A stretch of DNA of 64,000 nucleotides. It comes from an uncultured Paracoccaceae bacterium. GTDB lineage: Bacteria > Pseudomonadota > Alphaproteobacteria > Rhodobacterales > Rhodobacteraceae. How positions within the stretch are numbered: the stretch's first letter is position 1; the number at the start of each line of letters is the position of its first letter. A program made the translations under genes and the position numbers. The notes beneath the pieces were generated by a model. That model was given only the letters and a program-made list of their open reading frames with translations, ran no database searches and was not told the origin of the DNA. The stretch is taken from the NCBI GenBank assembly GCA_947496535.1, contig CANMDE010000011.1:1-64000 (forward strand). The letters are read 5' to 3'. Below are positions 39,395-49,188 of this stretch, in pieces.

Positions 39395-40363
39395 TCAATT
39401 TGTGGTGGTGGCATGGCCGATTTGTTGTGGGTCTTTGCACGCATGGGTATCGCACTCCAATTCGAGGGTGATGTGCGATAGCCCGAATCCGTCGTGCAAG
39501 GCGGTTTTTACGGCGCGCTTCACCTGCTCAGCCTCGTTCCAAAGGTCTTCGTCGATTACAATATGCGCGTCGAGCGCTGGTTCGTGTTCCTGCATTTGCC
39601 ACAGATGCAGGTGATGCACGTCCTCAACGCCAGGTACAGAGCGGATCGACTTTAGAATGGCGTGAGTGTCCAGGTCAGGTGGGCTGCCAAGCATCAATAT
39701 CCGCACAGAACCGCCGACTTCAGTCACAGCCTGCCAAAGGATATAACCCGCGATAAGCAGCGTGATCAGCGGGTCGATCAGCCTCCAATCATAAAGAATG
39801 ATGACTGTGCCCGCGATGATCACAGCAACGGACCCAAGTGCGTCCGCAATGTTATGCAGAAATGCGGCACGAATATTCATGCTTTCTTTTGAAAGCGTGT
39901 AGGTCAGAAGAGCGGTCACCGCATCGACCGCAAGCGCAAAAATCGCGATGATAACGACCAACCAGCCGTCAACGCTGGTGGGTTCGAAAAGTCGGAGGAT
40001 TGCCTCATAGGTCAGGTACAGGCCCAGCAGGATCAGGGTCGTGTAGTTTATCAACGCTGCTACGATTTCTGCGCGGCCATATCCAAAGGTCATGGTGTCG
40101 TCGGCGGGCCGCTGCGCTATTCTGCGCGCCACGAATGCCAAAATGAGCGATAGGGCATCGGACAGGTTATGAATTGCGTCTGCTATTAGTGCGAGACTGC
40201 CGGATAGAATGCCGCCGATGATTTGCGCGACCGTTAGCAAAATATTGATCGCCACAGCCCAAAATATCCGGGTGTTTCCGGCATTTGGGTCGATATGGTG
40301 ATGATGCTTTGACAGCCGTTGGCCCTTCCTCATATTGACCTGATCTGATTCCAACTCCTCCAC
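39395..40363 (-). CDS. Cation diffusion facilitator family transporter
   Basis: GSLALIADAIHNLSDALSLILAFVA; C-terminal cytoplasmic domain with HHLHLW. Confidence 0.9.
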   Translation of the reverse strand: MEELESDQVNMRKGQRLSKHHHHIDPNAGNTRIFWAVAINILLTVAQIIGGILSGSLALIADAIHNLSDALSLILAFVARRIAQRPADDTMTFGYGRAEIVAALINYTTLILLGLYLTYEAILRLFEPTSVDGWLVVIIAIFALAVDAVTALLTYTLSKESMNIRAAFLHNIADALGSVAVIIAGTVIILYDWRLIDPLITLLIAGYILWQAVTEVGGSVRILMLGSPPDLDTHAILKSIRSVPGVEDVHHLHLWQMQEHEPALDAHIVIDEDLWNEAEQVKRAVKTALHDGFGLSHITLELECDTHACKDPQQIGHATTTN

Positions 40364-40504
40364 GGAGATCGGATGCCGAGGAGTGCTGGTTCTGACAGAT
40401 TAGAGCATATTCAATGGTTGCAATTGAGCCGGATCAAACATCGTGGACTATTCAGCGCGACAACAAAGGCCAGCTTCAATGGCTGGCCATGCTCGCGCCA
40501 TAGC

Positions 40505-41560
40505 TCATTTCACGGGTACGAAACCTTCGATGAGTTGGCGCAGGCCCAGAGCAGCCCCCACAAAAATCGCCGCGAAGGTTGTTGGTGCGCTGAATGCCAA
40601 AAGCGAAAACGCTGATAAACCCTGACCGATGGTGCATCCCAGCGCGATAATTGCACCGACGCCCATTATTGCCGCACCAAAGATTTGGCGTCTGAGTTCG
40701 CGGGGGTCGTCGCAGGCTTCCCAGCGAAAGTGACCTTTGATCAGGCTGCCCAGAAACGCGCCGATCCATACCCCGGCGACCGATCCAATCCCGAATGACA
40801 GGTTCCGGCCGGATGCGGTCATGCCGTACAGGATTGTTTCGCCAATAGGCGCAGAAAACGTATGCGAGACGACAGGTGTTCCGCTAAAGCCGTGGGTATT
40901 GACATAGAAGGTACCGGCCCAGGCAGAGATGATTGCAAGGCCAACAATAACCGCCCAAAAGACCGCACGCCTGTCTTGCCTGAGCATTTGTCCCGACAGG
41001 GCGAATAGGATTAAGACGCATCCAATGACGATCCCTATGGGAGCCGCTGAAACACCCAGCATGTCGCTAAATACATGGGCCAGCCCGCTTGGTGTGCTGC
41101 TGGGCGGGGCAGGGGGGAAGACCGCGACCCTGACCCACGCCAGCGGGCCCGATAACGTGGCATAGGATGCAAGCCCCATGACGAGAACGATCACGAATGA
41201 CCGCAGATCGCCTCCGCCGAACCGTGCCAGTGCCCCGTACCCACAGTTCCCTGCCATCGCCATGCCGTAGCCAAACAGCAGGCCGCCAAAGATGCTGGCG
41301 AGCGGAGACCACTCTCTTGATAGGTAGAACGAGGTGCCTGGGTCAAAAAAGCCGCCAGCCATGAGGCCAAAGCTGCCAAGGATCGCGACGCCGATTGCCA
41401 GCACCCACATGCGCAACCGTACATCGCTTCCGCCGTAAAGCAGGTCTTCGATGGCACCCAATGTGCAAAACCGCCCCAACCGCGCGGCCAAGCCCAGCAG
41501 TATGCCGCCAAACAAGCCAATAGCTGCAACCACATTGGCTTCGCCCCATGTGTCAAGCAT
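40505..41560 (-). CDS. YeeE/YedE family transporter (candidate thiosulfate/sulfur uptake)
   Basis: GRFCTLGAIEDL, GYGMAMAGNCGYGALARFGGGDLRS, ALGCTIGQGLSAFS. Confidence 0.88.
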   Translation of the reverse strand: MLDTWGEANVVAAIGLFGGILLGLAARLGRFCTLGAIEDLLYGGSDVRLRMWVLAIGVAILGSFGLMAGGFFDPGTSFYLSREWSPLASIFGGLLFGYGMAMAGNCGYGALARFGGGDLRSFVIVLVMGLASYATLSGPLAWVRVAVFPPAPPSSTPSGLAHVFSDMLGVSAAPIGIVIGCVLILFALSGQMLRQDRRAVFWAVIVGLAIISAWAGTFYVNTHGFSGTPVVSHTFSAPIGETILYGMTASGRNLSFGIGSVAGVWIGAFLGSLIKGHFRWEACDDPRELRRQIFGAAIMGVGAIIALGCTIGQGLSAFSLLAFSAPTTFAAIFVGAALGLRQLIEGFVPVK

Positions 41561-41619
41561 TTGGCGTCCTCCCCATATTTTCGCTTTCGATCACACCCTC
41601 CCACGTGTGGTCGATTTGC

Positions 41620-41955
41620 CTAGCCCTGTTTGCAGAACAGTTCGTGGACCAGGCTAATGATTTGACGCGACCTGTCGTCCGTCAGGCTGTAGTAGATCGT
41701 TTTGCCTTCACGGCGGGGCTGGACCAACCCTTCAAGCCTTAGCCGGCCAAGTTGCTGTGATACTGCCGCCTGACGGGCCGATAGCAGCGTTTCGAGTTCG
41801 GTGACTGATTTTTCGCCGGTGACCAGATGACACAGTATCATCAAGCGGCCTTCGTGGCTGATTGCCTTAAGATAGTTCGTCGCAATGGTGGCATTGTCCA
41901 TCATAAGATCGAGGTCTTCCTCGCTCATGTTGTGGTCCAAAACTGGGATCGTCAT
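41620..41955 (-). CDS. soxR: ArsR-family regulator of the sox locus (SoxR-like)
   Basis: LKAISHEGRLMILCHLVTGEKSVTELETLLSARQAAVSQQLGRLR; adjacent to sox genes. Confidence 0.8.
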   Translation of the reverse strand: MTIPVLDHNMSEEDLDLMMDNATIATNYLKAISHEGRLMILCHLVTGEKSVTELETLLSARQAAVSQQLGRLRLEGLVQPRREGKTIYYSLTDDRSRQIISLVHELFCKQG

Positions 41956-42083
41956 GCCTTGTCCTCGGTCGGGTCACTTTAAGTTATGCCGGTACTTAGT
42001 GCAATTAGAGCATCCCGCAAACGGTCCGGAAGTTTCGGTGTCAGACTGATACCCAAAAGACAAAATGAGAAGCCCTGATTTGT

Positions 42084-42479
42084 TCATTGCACATGTTTCA
42101 ATGCAAATTTGAACTCTTGCGTGTTGAGCATCTGTTCGAGCAGTCCCCAAAAAAAGTCTTCGCCGGGGTAGCCTTCAAGCCGGGAGACTTCGGTGCCGTC
42201 AACCGTGAGGATAAAGGTGGGGGTGAATGTGACAATGCGCGCAAACGCCAAGTCGTCAGGCAGTGGTTGCGTAATATCCACCCGCCGAAGTGGAGCCACC
42301 TTTCCCTCGCGGGTTTTGGGGTAGATCGGGGCGATCTGTGCATTCCAGCGCGTGCACCAAATGCAGCCCGGCTCTTCCGCCATCACAAGTCGTGTTTCGG
42401 ACTGAACTGGGGTTGCACATAGCGCCAGTGCCAATGTGGCGGCACGGTGACCCACTGAAAACAAGGATTGCATATACAT
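42084..42479 (-). CDS. soxS: Thioredoxin-like SoxS
   Basis: EEPGCIWCTRWNAQIAPIYPKT, TFTPTFIL; sox locus. Confidence 0.83.
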   Translation of the reverse strand: MYMQSLFSVGHRAATLALALCATPVQSETRLVMAEEPGCIWCTRWNAQIAPIYPKTREGKVAPLRRVDITQPLPDDLAFARIVTFTPTFILTVDGTEVSRLEGYPGEDFFWGLLEQMLNTQEFKFALKHVQ

Positions 42480-42524
42480 TCAAACATCATAATATGACTT
42501 GCACACCGCAATCAAGGATGTCGG

Positions 42525-43265
42525 TTGATGCTGGATATTTCCTATCTGGGTGCCGCTGTTGCCGGCATACTGTCGTTCTTTACGCCCTGTGTTTTGCCCA
42601 TGGTGCCTTTTTATCTGTGTTATATGGCTGGCATATCGATGTCGGAACTGCGCGGGTCTGACGATATTCCGCAAGGGGTCCAGAAACGGCTTGTCTGGAT
42701 GTCTATTGCGTTTGCCCTGGGTGTGACGACGATCTTTGTCCTGCTTGGCATGGGTGCGACTGCGGTTGGGCAGGTCTTTGGCCAATGGCGGCAGGTGCTG
42801 AGTTATGTCGCGGCAGGGGTGCTGTTTGTCTTTGGGCTGCACTTTCTGGGCGTTATCCGCATTCCGGCTCTGTACCGTGAGGCGCGGATTGACAGCAAAA
42901 CGGAGCCTACCACCTTCATCGGGGCCTATATCATGGGCCTCGCCTTTGGTTTTGGTTGGACGCCCTGCGTTGGCCCTGCGCTTGCCGCAATTTTGATGGT
43001 GGCGAGTGGCATGGGCGATGTGTGGCACGGTGGGCTGCTGTTGTTTGTGTATGGTACGGCCATGACGCTTCCGTTTGTTGTGGCCGCGCTGTTCGCCCGC
43101 CCTTTTTTGGCATGGATGCAGCGCAAGCGTCAGTACCTGGGATATGTCGAAAAGGTCATGGGTGGGATGCTGATCGTTTTTGCGATCCTGATCGCTACCA
43201 ATTCCGTCAACTACATCGCGCAATGGATGATCGAGGTAATGCCGGCTTTCGGCAACCTCGGCTAG
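42525..43265 (+). CDS. soxV: CcdA-type membrane thiol-electron transporter SoxV
   Basis: GILSFFTPCVLPMVPFYLCYMAG, GWTPCVGPALAAIL. Confidence 0.9.
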   Translation: MMLDISYLGAAVAGILSFFTPCVLPMVPFYLCYMAGISMSELRGSDDIPQGVQKRLVWMSIAFALGVTTIFVLLGMGATAVGQVFGQWRQVLSYVAAGVLFVFGLHFLGVIRIPALYREARIDSKTEPTTFIGAYIMGLAFGFGWTPCVGPALAAILMVASGMGDVWHGGLLLFVYGTAMTLPFVVAALFARPFLAWMQRKRQYLGYVEKVMGGMLIVFAILIATNSVNYIAQWMIEVMPAFGNLG

Positions 43266-43283
43266 CAATGAAGGAGTTCTGAT

Positions 43284-43850
43284 ATGCTTAAACAGTTATT
43301 CACGGCGGCCCTTGTGTCGTTCCCCCTGTTGTCGTCTGCCGCGCCGCTGGGTGACGATGGTCTGCACAAGGCTGATTGGATGCGCGATACGTTCAAGGAT
43401 TTGCGCGAAGATCTGGAAGAGGCCAACGCTGAAGGCAAGCGCCTGATGATCATCATCGAGCAGCGCGGTTGCATCTATTGTAGGAAGATGCACGAAGATG
43501 TGTTCCCGGTTCCAGAGATTGACGCGATCCTGAATGATCAGTTCTTCGTCGTTCAGATCAATATGTTTGGCGATGTGGAAGTCACCGATTTCGACGGCAC
43601 CACGCTATCTGAAAAGGATATGGTGGGACGGTGGAACGCGTTGTTCACCCCAACCATGATGTTCTTTCCAACCGAGGTCGCAGAGGATGCAACTGCCACA
43701 CAGGCCGCAGTGGCCAATATGCCGGGGGCCTTTGGAAAGTGGACGACTCAGAATCTGCTCAACTGGGTACTTGAGGAAGGTTATCTGGGGGATGAAGGCT
43801 TTCAGAAGTATCACGCGCGCATCATCCAGGAGCAAGGAATCACCGAGTAA
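43284..43850 (+). CDS. soxW: Periplasmic thioredoxin SoxW
   Basis: IIEQRGCIYCRKMHEDV. Confidence 0.87.
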   Translation: MLKQLFTAALVSFPLLSSAAPLGDDGLHKADWMRDTFKDLREDLEEANAEGKRLMIIIEQRGCIYCRKMHEDVFPVPEIDAILNDQFFVVQINMFGDVEVTDFDGTTLSEKDMVGRWNALFTPTMMFFPTEVAEDATATQAAVANMPGAFGKWTTQNLLNWVLEEGYLGDEGFQKYHARIIQEQGITE

Positions 43851-43893
43851 ATCGTTGCCGAGATTTATACATTCACATAATTGATTTTGTTGT

Positions 43894-43910
43894 TGCGTAA
43901 TTATTGCGCA
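43894..43910. promoter_or_regulatory. Imperfect palindrome TGCGTAATTATTGCGCA upstream of soxX
   Basis: 14 of 17 positions symmetric; 46 bp before the soxX ATG. Confidence 0.45.
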
Positions 43911-43955
43911 GTGGGCTACGGTATACCCAAGAGACTTGTGATCCGGGGAGGGACC

Positions 43956-44426
43956 ATGAAAAGTATTACCGTTTTTGTATGTGCTGGTATGATGGCGACG
44001 GCTGCCATGGCCGAGATTGCGCCTGACGACGTGACGTATGATGAATATGGTGAGGTGATGGTATCGCTGTCCGGTCAGCCAGGTGATCCTGTCGTAGGCA
44101 AGGAAATCATGGTCGAGCGTGGCAAGGGCAATTGCATTGCATGCCATCAGGTGACAGCGCTTGAGGAATATCCATTCCACGGCGAAGTTGGTCCATCGCT
44201 GGATGGTATTGCGGAGCGCCGGACTGACGTTGAGCTGCGCGGCATACTGGCAAACCCCAAGATGACATACGAAGGCACGATTATGCCCGCGTTTTACCGC
44301 ACCAGCGGATTTACGCGTCCGGGGGATGAATTCACCGGAGAGGCTGCTGCAGGGCCACTTGCGCCGTTGTTGACGGCGCAGGAAATTGAAGACGTTGTCG
44401 CATATTTGCTGACGCTGACCGACTGA
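43956..44426 (+). CDS. soxX: SoxX monoheme cytochrome c
   Basis: NCIACHQVTA; sox operon order. Confidence 0.9.
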   Translation: MKSITVFVCAGMMATAAMAEIAPDDVTYDEYGEVMVSLSGQPGDPVVGKEIMVERGKGNCIACHQVTALEEYPFHGEVGPSLDGIAERRTDVELRGILANPKMTYEGTIMPAFYRTSGFTRPGDEFTGEAAAGPLAPLLTAQEIEDVVAYLLTLTD

Positions 44427-44455
44427 TGCGTCTGCGGAACTCGATAGGAGAAACC

Positions 44456-44872
44456 ATGAAACTAACGCGTAGACATGCCATCGTTATGGCGCTTGGGTCC
44501 GCTGCTGCCTTCACAATGCCGTTTCGTGCATATGCAGCGGTGGAGGAAGACATCGAAGCCTTTACAGGCGGTGTAGAGATCGGAACGGGCGGGATCACTC
44601 TGGTTGCCCCCGAAATAGCGGAGAACGGCAATACCGTGCCCATCGAAGTTGATGCACCGGGCGCAGAGGCCATCATGATTTTGGCGACCGGCAATCCAGT
44701 GCCAGCGGTTGGCACATTCACCTTTGGGGCGCTTGCTGGTTCACAATCTGCAGCCACCCGTATTCGTTTGGCCGGCACGCAGGACGTTGTCGCAATCGCC
44801 CGCATGCCCGACGGAAGTTTCGTGCAAGCGAGCCAGGAAGTGAAAGTGACCATCGGCGGCTGCGGCGGCTGA
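44456..44872 (+). CDS. soxY: SoxY sulfur carrier
   Basis: C-terminal GGCGG carrier motif, Tat-like signal. Confidence 0.93.
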   Translation: MKLTRRHAIVMALGSAAAFTMPFRAYAAVEEDIEAFTGGVEIGTGGITLVAPEIAENGNTVPIEVDAPGAEAIMILATGNPVPAVGTFTFGALAGSQSAATRIRLAGTQDVVAIARMPDGSFVQASQEVKVTIGGCGG

Positions 44873-44888
44873 TCAGGAGGAATAGACT

Positions 44889-45218
44889 ATGGCAGAAAAC
44901 GTAAAGCCACGCGTGCGCGTGCCCCGCGATGCAACGGCGGGCGAAACGATCATCATCAAGACCTTGATCAGCCACAAGATGGAGTCGGGGCAACGCAAGG
45001 ATGATGACGGGAACGTCATCCCCCGTTCTATCATTAACCGGTTCACCTGCACCTTTAACGGGGAAAGCGTGATTGATGTGGCAATGGAACCCGCTATTTC
45101 GACCAATCCGTATTTTGAGTTTGAAGTCACGGTTCCAGAGTCCGGCACGTTTGAATTCACTTGGTACGATGATGATGGCGACATCTACACAGACACCAAA
45201 GAGATCGCGGTCAGTTAA
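44889..45218 (+). CDS. soxZ: SoxZ
   Basis: KPRVRVPRDATAGETIIIKTLISHKMESGQRKD. Confidence 0.93.
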   Translation: MAENVKPRVRVPRDATAGETIIIKTLISHKMESGQRKDDDGNVIPRSIINRFTCTFNGESVIDVAMEPAISTNPYFEFEVTVPESGTFEFTWYDDDGDIYTDTKEIAVS

Positions 45219-45245
45219 GTATCGTATCAGTGCCGGGGAGGGCCA

Positions 45246-46097
45246 ATGTTCATGAAATTGCTCATTAAGGGTGGAATAGTTTCCGCTGCGTTGTTCGCAG
45301 CCTTCGGGGCCAATGCGGACGAAGAAGCCAGCTTGGTTATCAATGAAGACATCGAAATCACGGTGCGGACCGATGCACCGGCTCATCTTGATAACATGAG
45401 AACAATTTATTCGGGCTGGGTGTACCGGTCGGATGAAACGCAAGCGTTGCAAATGGATGATTTCGAAAATCCCGGAATGATCTTTGTGGACGATGCCATT
45501 GACGTCTGGGCGAGCGCGGACGGGTCTGAGGGCAAAGGCTGTGTCGATTGCCACAATGAACCTGCAAGCATGGCTGGTGTGCGTGCCACTTACCCAAAAT
45601 GGAATGAAGAAGCGGGCGAAGTCCGCACGCTTGCGATGCAGGTCAATGGTTGCCGTACTGAACGCATGGGTGCCGAAGAGTGGAAATACGACGGATCGGA
45701 CATGTTGAACATGGAGGCTTTGCTGGCGTCTGTGTCGCGCGGAATGCCTGTCAATGTCGCCATTGACGGGCCGGCACAGTCAACCTGGGAAATGGGTAAG
45801 GAGCTTTACTACACCCGGACGGGCCAGCTTGATCTGAGTTGCGCAAATTGCCACGAAGACAATTACGGCAATAACATCCGTGCCGATCACCTGAGCCAAG
45901 GCCAGATCAACGGCTTCCCGACGTATCGCTTGAAGAATGCAAAGTTGAATGGTGTCCAGTCCCGTTTCCGTGGCTGTGTTCGTGATACGCGCGCCGAAAC
46001 CTATGCGGTTGGCTCAGACGAGTTCATCGCGCTGGAGCTTTACGTCGCATCACGTGGCAACGGTCTGTCGGTCGAAGGGCCATCCGTCCGTAACTAA
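45246..46097 (+). CDS. soxA: SoxA diheme cytochrome c
   Basis: GCVDCHNEP and LSCANCHEDN heme sites. Confidence 0.92.
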   Translation: MFMKLLIKGGIVSAALFAAFGANADEEASLVINEDIEITVRTDAPAHLDNMRTIYSGWVYRSDETQALQMDDFENPGMIFVDDAIDVWASADGSEGKGCVDCHNEPASMAGVRATYPKWNEEAGEVRTLAMQVNGCRTERMGAEEWKYDGSDMLNMEALLASVSRGMPVNVAIDGPAQSTWEMGKELYYTRTGQLDLSCANCHEDNYGNNIRADHLSQGQINGFPTYRLKNAKLNGVQSRFRGCVRDTRAETYAVGSDEFIALELYVASRGNGLSVEGPSVRN

Positions 46098-46101
46098 ATC
46101 A

Positions 46102-46138
46102 AAAAGCCCGTGGCCACTTAATTGGTTGCGGGTTTTGT
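46102..46138 (+). terminator. Possible intrinsic terminator/attenuator between soxA and soxB
   Basis: AAAAGCCCGTGGCCAC-loop-TTGGTTGCGGGTTTT stem with several G-T wobbles and short T-run. Confidence 0.4.
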
Positions 46139-46196
46139 CTATCCAGATATATTCAGATTATCGAATGTGTTGATGCGCAATAGTAGGATGACCCCA

Positions 46197-47900
46197 ATGA
46201 TTTCACGTCGAGATTTTTTGCAAGCCAGTATGGCCGCGTCCGCCATCTATGGTGCTTCGGGTTTTGGTGAGTGGGGACGGCTTGCGGCACAGCAGGTCAT
46301 CACGCAGGACGATTTGCTTGGGTTTGAGGCGTTCGGAAACGTATCCCTGATCCACATCACCGACATCCATGCACAGCTGAAACCGATCTGGTTTCGCGAG
46401 CCTGAGGTAAACATTGGTGTTGGTTCTAATAAGGGTCAGGTCCCCCATGTCACCGGCGCTGACTTTCGCAAGCTTTATGGCATCGATGATGGCAGTGCCA
46501 CGCATTATGCGTTGACCTATGATGACTTTAACGCGCTTGGTCAGGCCTATGGCCGGATGGGCGGGATGGACCGGGTCGCGACTGTCGTCAACAGCATCCG
46601 CGCGGATCGCCCTGATGCTCTGCTGCTGGATGGTGGCGATACATGGCACGGGTCCTACACATGCCTGAAAACCGAAGGTCAGGACGTTGTGAACGTCATG
46701 AATCTGCTGAAACCCGATGCGATGACCTTTCATTGGGAATTCACGCTGGGGTCTGACCGCGTGCGCGATATCGTGGCTGATTTGCCGTTTGCCGCCTTGG
46801 GGCAGAACATTTTTGATGCCGAATGGGATGAACCAGCCGAGGATTTCGCCCCCTACAAGATGTATGAAAGCGGTGGTGTTCAGGTCGCCGTGATTGGGCA
46901 GGCTTTTCCCTACATGCCCATCGCCAACCCAGGCTGGATGTTCCCCGAATACTCATTCGGTATCCGTGACAAGCGCATGCAGGACATGGTGGATGAGGTC
47001 CGTGGCATGGGTGCTGAGTTGGTTGTCTGCCTGTCCCACAACGGGTTCGACGTTGACAAGAAGATGGCAGAGCGCGTCACCGGCATTGACGTGATCCTGT
47101 CCGGTCATACCCATGATGCGTTGCCGGAACCGGTGCTGGTGGGTGATACGATCATCATTGCCTCGGGCTCGAACGGGAAATTCGTGTCCCGTGTCGATCT
47201 GGACGTGCGCGATGGCCGCATGATGGGTTTCCGTCACAAGCTGATCCCTATCTTTTCCGACGTGATTGCGCCCGATGCTGATGTGGCCGCTGCCATTGAT
47301 GCAGAACGCGCGCCGCATCTGGACGCCCTGACAGAGGTGATTGGCAAAACCGCAGACGACACCGTTCTATATCGTCGTGGCAATTTCAACGGATCTTGGG
47401 ATGATCTGATCTGTGAGGCCCTGATCGAAGAACGCGAGGCAGATATTTCGTTGTCACCTGGCGTGCGTTGGGGGCCATCCATCATGCCGGGGCAGGACAT
47501 CACCCGCGAGGATTTGTTCAACGTCACATCCATGACGTACGGCAAGGCATATCGCACTGAAATGACGGGTGAATTCATTCACACAGTGATGGAAGACGTC
47601 GCTGACAACCTGTTCAATCCCGACCCGTATTACCAGCAAGGCGGCGACATGGTGCGCGTTGGTGGCATGGGGTATCGGATCGATATCAATCAGCCGATCG
47701 GGCAGCGGATCTCGGATCTGACATTGCTGAAAACCGGTGAGGCGATTGACCCCGCAAAATCCTATGTCGTGGCTGGTTGGGCGTCGGTGAACGAGGCCAC
47801 AGAAGGCCCGCAGATTTGGGATGTGGTCGAAAGCCACATCAAGAAAAAGGGCACCATTTCGGTGGCCCCCAATACATCTGTTCAGGTCGTCGGTGCCTGA
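46197..47900 (+). CDS. soxB: SoxB thiosulfohydrolase
   Basis: LIHITDIHAQLKPI, LLDGGDTWHGS, SHNGFDVDKKMAE; Tat signal SRRDFLQ. Confidence 0.95.
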   Translation: MISRRDFLQASMAASAIYGASGFGEWGRLAAQQVITQDDLLGFEAFGNVSLIHITDIHAQLKPIWFREPEVNIGVGSNKGQVPHVTGADFRKLYGIDDGSATHYALTYDDFNALGQAYGRMGGMDRVATVVNSIRADRPDALLLDGGDTWHGSYTCLKTEGQDVVNVMNLLKPDAMTFHWEFTLGSDRVRDIVADLPFAALGQNIFDAEWDEPAEDFAPYKMYESGGVQVAVIGQAFPYMPIANPGWMFPEYSFGIRDKRMQDMVDEVRGMGAELVVCLSHNGFDVDKKMAERVTGIDVILSGHTHDALPEPVLVGDTIIIASGSNGKFVSRVDLDVRDGRMMGFRHKLIPIFSDVIAPDADVAAAIDAERAPHLDALTEVIGKTADDTVLYRRGNFNGSWDDLICEALIEEREADISLSPGVRWGPSIMPGQDITREDLFNVTSMTYGKAYRTEMTGEFIHTVMEDVADNLFNPDPYYQQGGDMVRVGGMGYRIDINQPIGQRISDLTLLKTGEAIDPAKSYVVAGWASVNEATEGPQIWDVVESHIKKKGTISVAPNTSVQVVGA

Positions 47901-47922
47901 AATCGTGCAGAGAGGAAGATAG

Positions 47923-49188
47923 ATGACAAACATCTTCAAAGGGATGAAACCATCGCGCCGGAGCTTTCTGCGCGGTGCTGTGGCAAGTGGTGGCGCACTG
48001 GCGGGCGGGGCAGCTTTCGCCGAAGGTGATCCCGCCATTTTGGAAAAACAGTCATGGAACCAGTATTTGGGCGATGGCGTCGATGCGGCACCTTATGGCG
48101 TGCCTTCGAAATTCGAAGCCCGTGTGCGTCGTCAGAACGTACCTTGGTTGACGGCTGATCCTGTAAGTTCAGTCAACTTTACCCCGTTGCATGAGCTTGA
48201 CGGGATTATCACGCCAAACGGCCTGTGTTTTGAGCGTCACCATGCAGGCGTGGCCGAGATCGATCCGGCCGAGCATCGCTTGATGATTAACGGTCTGGTG
48301 GATCGTCCGCTGGTTTTCACGATGGAAGATCTGATGCGCTTTCCCCGTGAAAACCACGTTTATTTCCTTGAGTGCGCCGCCAATACCGGCATGGAGTGGG
48401 CCGGGTCGCAGTTGAATGGCTGCCAGTTTACCCACGGTATGATCCACAATGTGATGTATACTGGCGTGCCGCTGCGCCTGATTTTGGAAGAGGCCGGGGT
48501 GAAAACCGCAGGCAAATGGATTTTGCCGGAAGGCGCTGATGCATCCGCCATGACCCGGTCGATCCCGATGGAAAAAGCATTGGATGATTGCCTTGTCGCG
48601 TTCAAGATGAACGGTGAGGCGTTGCGTCCCGAGCAGGGCTATCCTGTGCGGTTGGTTGTTCCCGGATGGGAAGGCAACATGTGGATCAAGTGGCTGCGCC
48701 GGATCGAAGTCGGTGATCAGCCCTGGCATCACCGCGAAGAAACCAGCAAATATACTGACCTTCTGGCCAATGGTCAGGCACGCCGTTTCACCTGGGAAAT
48801 GGACGCAAAATCAGTCATTACCAATCCCAGCCCGCAAGCACCACTCACCCATGGCCCCGGTCGGACCGTTCTGACTGGGGTGGCTTGGTCCGGGCGCGGT
48901 ACGATCCCGCGTGTGGATGTGACGATTGATGGCGGCATGAACTGGCATGAGGCGCGGATGTCCGGCCCATCGTTCGATAAGTCGATGCACCGGTTCTATT
49001 ACGAGTTCGATTGGGACGGCAAACCGATGCTGCTGCAAAGCCGCGCGCATGACAGCACCGGTTACGTTCAACCAACCAAGGACCAGCTCCGGCAGGTTCG
49101 TGGCGAAAACAGCATCTATCATAACAACGGTATTCAGACATGGGCCGTCAACGAAGAAGGGGTGGCTGAAAATGTCGAAATTTCTTAA
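47923..49188 (+). CDS. soxC: SoxC sulfite (sulfane) dehydrogenase, molybdopterin subunit
   Basis: RRSFLRG Tat signal, FLECAANTGMEW. Confidence 0.93.
   Translation: MTNIFKGMKPSRRSFLRGAVASGGALAGGAAFAEGDPAILEKQSWNQYLGDGVDAAPYGVPSKFEARVRRQNVPWLTADPVSSVNFTPLHELDGIITPNGLCFERHHAGVAEIDPAEHRLMINGLVDRPLVFTMEDLMRFPRENHVYFLECAANTGMEWAGSQLNGCQFTHGMIHNVMYTGVPLRLILEEAGVKTAGKWILPEGADASAMTRSIPMEKALDDCLVAFKMNGEALRPEQGYPVRLVVPGWEGNMWIKWLRRIEVGDQPWHHREETSKYTDLLANGQARRFTWEMDAKSVITNPSPQAPLTHGPGRTVLTGVAWSGRGTIPRVDVTIDGGMNWHEARMSGPSFDKSMHRFYYEFDWDGKPMLLQSRAHDSTGYVQPTKDQLRQVRGENSIYHNNGIQTWAVNEEGVAENVEIS

Noticed and set aside
42480-43268. 262-aa ORF antisense to soxV
   Set aside because: Translation is rich in His/Arg/Gln typical of the reverse frame of a membrane protein.
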